The position numbers were made by a program, and so were the translations under genes. Positions 59,534 to 64,000 of a stretch of DNA of 64,000 bases are shown one piece after another; positions within the stretch are counted from its first letter, which is position 1; the number at the start of each line of letters is the position of its first letter. The notes below the pieces were generated by a model. The model was not told the DNA's origin, searched no databases, and was given only the letters and a program-made list of their open reading frames with translations. Source of the stretch: Neobacillus terrae (GTDB lineage Bacteria; Bacillota; Bacilli; Bacillales; Cytobacillaceae); NCBI RefSeq assembly GCF_011393025.1, contig NZ_JAAOEO010000001.1:248001-312000 (forward strand), read 5' to 3'.

Positions 59534-60823
59534 ATGGAAAAGATTCAGGAAAGAATTTTTGCAAGGCTGAAACACATCCGCCCAAGAACAGCGAGATTAC
59601 TGCAGAAACTAGTCCAGGAAAACAGCACCCGCGGGAACGAAAGCAGCGCACAGGCCATCATTATAGAAAAATGCCGGCAAATTGGCCTAGAGCTTGATAT
59701 TTGGGAAATTGGCGATGAAAAGCTTTACCACCATGAGGCCTATTGTTCAGACAGGAGTCAATATGAAGGAAACCCCAATGTTGTTGCAGTCCTGAAAGGA
59801 ACCGGCGGTGGTAAATCAATTATTCTTAACGGGCATATTGATGTTGTTCCTGTAGGTGACTTAAATAATTGGGTTCATGATCCTTTCAGCGGCCATATTG
59901 AAAAGGGCAGGCTTTATGGCAGAGGTTCAACTGATATGAAGGGAGGCACAGCTGCCTTGTTGATGGCAGTCGAGGCCCTGGCCACTGTGGGTTTGAAGCT
60001 TAAAGGGGATGTGATTTTCCAGAGCGTTATAGAAGAAGAAAGTGGAGGAGCCGGCACTCTTGCGGCCGTATTAAGAGGATACAGGGCGGATGGTGCCATT
60101 ATTCCTGAGCCCACAAATCTGAAAATATTTCCAAAACAGCAGGGCTCAATGTGGTATCGGATCACTGTAAAGGGTAGGGCTGCACATGGCGGCACACGGT
60201 ATGAAGGAGTAAGTGCAATCGAAAAAGCTACCCTAATCATCCAGGCTCTTCAGGAGCTCGAGCGGGAAAGAAATACTAGAATTACAGATCCTCTTTACCA
60301 AAGCATACCAATACCGATCCCTATTAATATCGGAAAAATTCAGAGCGGGGAATGGCCATCTTCTGTTCCCGATACTGCTATTATCGAAGGAAGAATGGGT
60401 GTCGCACCTGATGAGGAGATGCTTTCGGCACAGGATGAGCTGGAATCCATACTGAATACAGTACAGGAAAACGATCCGTGGCTGAAGGAAAATCCTTTGA
60501 AGGTGGAATGGTTTGGCGGCCGCTGGCAGCCTGGAAGTCTCGAGGAGAACCATCCTTTATTAGGTGCCTTAAGCGAAAGCTACAAAGAAGTTTTCAAAGA
60601 AGAACCAGTAATCGAGGCTTCGCCATGGGGAACAGATGGAGGAATTTTATCCCGTTATGGAGGAACCCCTGTAGTTGTGTTTGGTCCGGGTATAACTGAA
60701 ACGGCTCATGATGCCAATGAACATATTATTCTTGAAGATTTGTATAAATCGGCTGAAATTATTGCTCTCACTTTATTAAAGTGGTGTGAGGTGGAATCAG
60801 GAGGAGAGGGGGAGCAGGAATGA
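59534..60823 (+). CDS. yodQ: M20 family deacetylase, YodQ/ArgE-like
   Basis: 429-residue M20 metallohydrolase: ILNGHIDVVPVGDLNNWVHD and GRGSTDMKGGTAALLMAV supply metal ligands, and the general-base Glu lies in VIEEESGGAGTLA. The dimerisation domain starts near KGRAAHGGTRYEGVSA. YodQ is believed to remove the acetyl group from an N-acetylated beta-lysine intermediate; this is family knowledge and not shown here. The stop overlaps the next ATG (ATGA). It ends the T-S-R-Q block. Confidence 0.87.
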   Translation: MEKIQERIFARLKHIRPRTARLLQKLVQENSTRGNESSAQAIIIEKCRQIGLELDIWEIGDEKLYHHEAYCSDRSQYEGNPNVVAVLKGTGGGKSIILNGHIDVVPVGDLNNWVHDPFSGHIEKGRLYGRGSTDMKGGTAALLMAVEALATVGLKLKGDVIFQSVIEEESGGAGTLAAVLRGYRADGAIIPEPTNLKIFPKQQGSMWYRITVKGRAAHGGTRYEGVSAIEKATLIIQALQELERERNTRITDPLYQSIPIPIPINIGKIQSGEWPSSVPDTAIIEGRMGVAPDEEMLSAQDELESILNTVQENDPWLKENPLKVEWFGGRWQPGSLEENHPLLGALSESYKEVFKEEPVIEASPWGTDGGILSRYGGTPVVVFGPGITETAHDANEHIILEDLYKSAEIIALTLLKWCEVESGGEGEQE

Positions 60824-62157
60824 AATCAATTAATATAAAGACCAGTCTTCCGGGGCCTAAGGCGGCAGAGCTTCTGGAAAGAAAAAATAAAAATGTTCCG
60901 AAAGGTCCTTTTAATACGATTCAGACGTTTGCCAGTAAAGCAGAAGGAGCTCTTATAACAGATGTCGATGGGAATACATTTATTGATTTTGCGGGTGCCA
61001 TTGGTACGCTAAATGCCGGCCATTGTCCTCCGAGGGTGGTAGAAGCGCTTCACCGCCAGATAGATTCATATCTTCACCCTTGCTTCCATGTCATGATGTA
61101 TGAGCCCTATATTGAACTTGCGGAAACATTGAACAGTATTACTCCAGGGAATCATGATAAAAAAACATTCTTTTTAAGCAGCGGGGCAGAGGCCGTTGAA
61201 AACGCCGTTAAAATAGCTCGAAAATATACTGGCAGGAAAGCCATTATATCATTCGAACGCGGTTTCCATGGAAGAACTTATATGGCTATGTCGTTAACCA
61301 GTAAGGTAAAGCCTTATAAATACGAATTTGGCCCATTTGTTCCTGATACCTATAAGTGGGCTTATCCTTACTATTATCGCTCTGAATTTTTAACTGTTGA
61401 ACAGCTGGATGAAGCTCTGCTAAAACGCTTTGAGACGTTTTTTCAAAGCGAAGTTCCTCCGGAAGATGTCGCTGCCGTTATCATGGAGCCCGTCCAGGGT
61501 GAGGGTGGCTTTGTTATCCCTTCCAGGAAGTTTGTTCAGGGTGTAAAAGCATTATGTGAAAAATATGGAATTCTTTTTATTGCAGACGAGGTACAGACGG
61601 GTTTTGGAAGAACTGGAAAAATGTTTGCCATTGAGCACTCTGATGTTATTCCTGATTTGATAACCATGTCTAAGTCCATAGGGGCAGGACTGCCAATCAG
61701 TGCCGTTACAGGCAGAGCTGAAATAATGGATGCAACCAATGTTGGCGAAATCGGTGGAACTTATGGGGGGAGCCCCCTTGGCTGTGTCGCTGCTCTTGAA
61801 GTAATTAAGACGATACAGGAAGAAGATTTGCTGGAAAGAGCAAATTTAATTGGGAAGGTTTTTAAAGAAAGATTCGATAGACTGCAGGTGGAGCAAATCG
61901 GAGAAGTACGGCAGTTAGGGGCGATGTGTGCGATTGAATTTGTAAAGGATAGGGCAAGCAGAGAACCTAATAAAGAACTTGTTCAAAGGGTTGTCCAGGA
62001 CTGTCATCAGAATGGCCTGGTAGTTATGACCGCAGGCTTATACGGAAATATTATCCGTCTGCTGGTTCCTCTGGTGGTGACCGACAGCCAGCTTAATGAA
62101 GGGATAGCAGTACTTGAAAAAGCAATAAAAATCTGCACTCAGACCCAAAAAGCATAG
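60820..62157 (+). CDS. Class III aminotransferase, GabT-like
   Basis: 445 residues: FIDFAGAIGTLNAGHCPPRV, FFLSSGAEAVENAVKIARKY, FHGRTYMAMSLTSKVKPYKY, MEPVQGEGGFVIPSRKF, ADEVQTGFGRTGKMFA and the PLP Lys in TMSKSIGAGLPISAVTG. These features place it with GABA/5-aminovalerate aminotransferases. It follows yodQ with a 4-bp overlap and precedes an aldehyde dehydrogenase gene, so it may transaminate an omega-amino acid whose semialdehyde is oxidised by that enzyme. Confidence 0.87.
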   Translation: MKSINIKTSLPGPKAAELLERKNKNVPKGPFNTIQTFASKAEGALITDVDGNTFIDFAGAIGTLNAGHCPPRVVEALHRQIDSYLHPCFHVMMYEPYIELAETLNSITPGNHDKKTFFLSSGAEAVENAVKIARKYTGRKAIISFERGFHGRTYMAMSLTSKVKPYKYEFGPFVPDTYKWAYPYYYRSEFLTVEQLDEALLKRFETFFQSEVPPEDVAAVIMEPVQGEGGFVIPSRKFVQGVKALCEKYGILFIADEVQTGFGRTGKMFAIEHSDVIPDLITMSKSIGAGLPISAVTGRAEIMDATNVGEIGGTYGGSPLGCVAALEVIKTIQEEDLLERANLIGKVFKERFDRLQVEQIGEVRQLGAMCAIEFVKDRASREPNKELVQRVVQDCHQNGLVVMTAGLYGNIIRLLVPLVVTDSQLNEGIAVLEKAIKICTQTQKA

Positions 62158-62265
62158 CCTTCCAGGTAATTTACTTCAATTTTTGAAAGCATATTCCTCG
62201 ATTTATCATATGAATCGTAAGAAAATAGAAATAGATTAGATAAATCATGCGGGGAGGTTTTTGTT

Positions 62266-63687
62266 TTGAAGCAGCTATTATGGATTAATGGTCAATACGT
62301 CGAAACAGAAAAGTACAACGAATTAAAAGGACCTTTTGGACAGGAAAAAATAGCAGATGTTGCAATGGCATCAGAAAACGATGTACTGAATGCTATTTCG
62401 GCTGCTGAAGAAGCTACTCTGAAAATGGCTGAGCTTACCTCTCATCAAAGAGCAGAAATACTCGAGAAAGTTGCTGGCCTGTTAAAAGATAACAGAGAAG
62501 AATGTGCCCGTATCATTGCAAAGGAAGCAGCAAAACCGATAAAAGCTGCCCGGACAGAAGTGGACCGGACCATCATGACTTATAAATTTGCGGCCAATGA
62601 AGCAAGAAGAATTCATGGTGAAACGGTACCTATGGATGCAGCACCGGGAGGCGAAGGAAGGCTCGCTTTTACAGTAAGAGAGCCGCTGGGTGTTATTGGA
62701 GCCATTACTCCATTTAATTTTCCTATGAATCTAGTTGCCCATAAAGTGGGTCCTGCCGTTGCCGCAGGTAATACAGTTGTTCTTAAGCCTGCCAGCCAAA
62801 CCCCGCTTTCTGCTTATAAAATTGCTGAATACTTTCATGAAGCAGGACTTCCATCAGGAGCATTAAACGTTGTTTCCGGCAGCGGAAGTAAGGTTGGCGA
62901 CGTTCTAATGAAGGATAATCGAATCAAAATGATCACCTTCACCGGGAGCCCGGAGGTAGGAAAGTATATTCGAGAAAACTCCGGCCTGAAGAGGGTAACA
63001 CTTGAACTTGGTTCCAATTCGGGAGTCATTGTAGATGAAGGAGTTAACCTTGAAAAGGCTGTACCACGCATTGTTACAGGAGCGTTTGCTTACCAGGGCC
63101 AGGTGTGCATCTCCGTTCAGCGCATCTATGTGCATGAAAATATTTTCGATACCTTTGTGGAGCTTTTCCTTCAGGAAACCCGTAAATTGAAATTAGGTGA
63201 TCCCCTCCACGAAGATACTGATATTTCTGCGCTGATTTCAAAAAATGATTTTGACCGTACCAAAGACTGGGTTAATGAAGCAGTTGAAAATGGGGCAGTT
63301 TTAGCCAGCGGCGGAGAATCCAGAGAAGGCGTGTTTACTCCAACCGTTCTTCTAAATGCTTCTCCAAAAGACAAGGTTTCCTGTGAAGAAGCCTTTGCCC
63401 CTATTGTTCATATTAATAAATTCAAAACAGTAGATGAAGCAATCGGCATGGTAAATGAATCAAAATATGGCCTTCAGGCAGGGATTTTTACCAATGATAT
63501 CAACAAAGCATTGAAAGCTGCGAAAAAGCTGGAGGTGGGAGGGGTCATGATAAATGAAATCCCAACCTTCCGCGTTGATCAAATGCCGTATGGCGGAGTT
63601 AAATTGAGTGGAATGGGCCGCGAGGGCATTAAATATGCAGTAGAAGAAATGACTGAATTAAAGCTGATCAGCTTTAAGACGGAATAA
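62266..63687 (+). CDS. Aldehyde dehydrogenase, semialdehyde type
   Basis: 473-residue ALDH: FTVREPLGVIGAITPFNFPM, KVGPAVAAGNTVVLKPASQT, ITFTGSPEVGKYI, the catalytic Glu in VTLELGSNSGVI and Cys in GAFAYQGQVCISVQR. The usual ELGGN motif reads ELGSN here, and FNFPMN replaces the common FPLWN; this matches a subfamily acting on semialdehydes or phospholactaldehyde. The TTG start has GGGGAGG. The 108-bp gap before it has no clear promoter. A strong terminator follows. Confidence 0.88.
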   Translation: MKQLLWINGQYVETEKYNELKGPFGQEKIADVAMASENDVLNAISAAEEATLKMAELTSHQRAEILEKVAGLLKDNREECARIIAKEAAKPIKAARTEVDRTIMTYKFAANEARRIHGETVPMDAAPGGEGRLAFTVREPLGVIGAITPFNFPMNLVAHKVGPAVAAGNTVVLKPASQTPLSAYKIAEYFHEAGLPSGALNVVSGSGSKVGDVLMKDNRIKMITFTGSPEVGKYIRENSGLKRVTLELGSNSGVIVDEGVNLEKAVPRIVTGAFAYQGQVCISVQRIYVHENIFDTFVELFLQETRKLKLGDPLHEDTDISALISKNDFDRTKDWVNEAVENGAVLASGGESREGVFTPTVLLNASPKDKVSCEEAFAPIVHINKFKTVDEAIGMVNESKYGLQAGIFTNDINKALKAAKKLEVGGVMINEIPTFRVDQMPYGGVKLSGMGREGIKYAVEEMTELKLISFKTE

Positions 63688-63700
63688 TATTGTTGTGAAA

Positions 63701-63735
63701 AAATGCCTGGCCGTTTTTTAAGGCCAGGCATTTTT
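63701..63735 (+). terminator. Rho-independent terminator of the ALDH gene
   Basis: AAATGCCTGGCC-GTTTTTTAA-GGCCAGGCATTT followed by TT: a 12-bp perfect stem, 13 bp after the stop. Confidence 0.9.
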
Positions 63736-63852
63736 AAATATAAGGCAATTTTATTTGGTTTTTTATCATTTGGCTGTGTTAAAAGCGAAGGCCGGCAGCG
63801 AAAATCAACAATTAAGTTTAAGCCATATATAAAGGATAGAAAGGAGAAACCC

Positions 63853-64000
63853 ATGCATCAGCCATCTTCTACCGTTTATTTAAATAAAGAGAACTATTAC
63901 ATGGAAGTTTTTTTGGACCCTTTTAATAAAAGGGTACGGATTGATGATTATCGGGGCAATTTATCCGCACTATTAAATAAATGTGAGAATTTAGCTCAGG
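63853..64000 (+). CDS. YodP/AblB-like beta-lysine acetyltransferase, 5' part
   Basis: An ATG with AAGGAG 6 bp upstream opens a frame that runs off the right edge. Its start reads MHQPSSTVYLNKENYYMEVF, then LDPFNKRVRIDDYRGNLSA. The FNKRVRIDDYRG stretch resembles, as I recall it, the N-terminus of YodP/AblB (beta-lysine N-acetyltransferase, GNAT family). The four Yod-type genes upstream support this. The GNAT domain itself lies outside the window, so the call is tentative. A kamA gene would be expected next. Confidence 0.55.
   Translation, partial: MHQPSSTVYLNKENYYMEVFLDPFNKRVRIDDYRGNLSALLNKCENLAQ

Overview
The window looks like chromosomal DNA of an AT-rich, endospore-forming member of the Bacillaceae (Bacillus, Mesobacillus or Neobacillus type). 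Evidence for this includes a gerA-type germination operon, YkuE-, YpmQ/R/S- and YodT/S/R/Q-like proteins, strong AGGAGG-type ribosome binding sites, frequent GTG and TTG starts, and a Bacillus-type interspersed repeat. No RNA genes, CRISPR arrays or transposase genes were seen.

Region 1 (1-32063) is a long, very AT-rich, almost entirely plus-strand locus for a surface polysaccharide or glycan. It holds PglD/PglE-like enzymes for a bacillosamine-type sugar, a PglK-like ABC flippase, a PglA-like glycosyltransferase, enzymes for UDP-GalNAcA-type sugars, about ten GT2/GT4/GT32/GT-D transferases, acyltransferases, two tandem deacetylase-LRR proteins and two beta-propeller proteins. It also has a complete CMP-Kdo pathway (kdsB, kdsA, kdsD, kdsC), which is unexpected in a Gram-positive. 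Two proteins resembling CMP-sialic-acid transferases are candidates for the missing Kdo transferase. A SinR-like repressor lies inside the locus.

Region 2 (32106-36932) is a compact RiPP-like cluster: a Gly/Asn/His-rich precursor peptide, an HprK-like kinase, a PqqD-like recognition protein, an S26-type Ser-His peptidase, an exporting ABC transporter and a nucleotidyltransferase. It resembles the accessory part of paeninodin-type lasso clusters but has no lasso cyclase or B2 protease. The leader keeps the Y..P...T spacing of lasso leaders, while the presumed core lacks the acidic ring acceptor. This is my leading candidate for an undescribed system.

Regions 1 and 2 share ten intergenic copies of a 16-bp dyad (GTTC-N8-GAAC, best form GTTCTTTTAAAAGAAC) that matches the GTTCTYT consensus of SinR. 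The boxes come in pairs about 90-108 bp apart before the PglK-like flippase gene, the PglA-like gene and the RiPP precursor. They also precede a decayed secreted-protein gene and lie between ykuE and a small coiled-coil gene. I infer a local SinR-type regulon.

Region 3 (37500-56534) is ordinary chromosome: YkuE phosphoesterase, DegV, gerA-type germination genes (the C subunit broken by an out-of-frame deletion), YpmQ/R/S, an interspersed repeat, a second-type RsgA GTPase, MsrA/MsrB, PTS IIA, PssA, DUF502, an SGNH hydrolase, an FAD oxidoreductase and a frameshifted LD-carboxypeptidase. Region 4 (56759-64000) is a catabolic operon, yodT-yodS-yodR-yodQ plus an aminotransferase and an aldehyde dehydrogenase, followed by the start of a YodP/AblB-like acetyltransferase, suggesting beta-lysine or related amino-acid breakdown.
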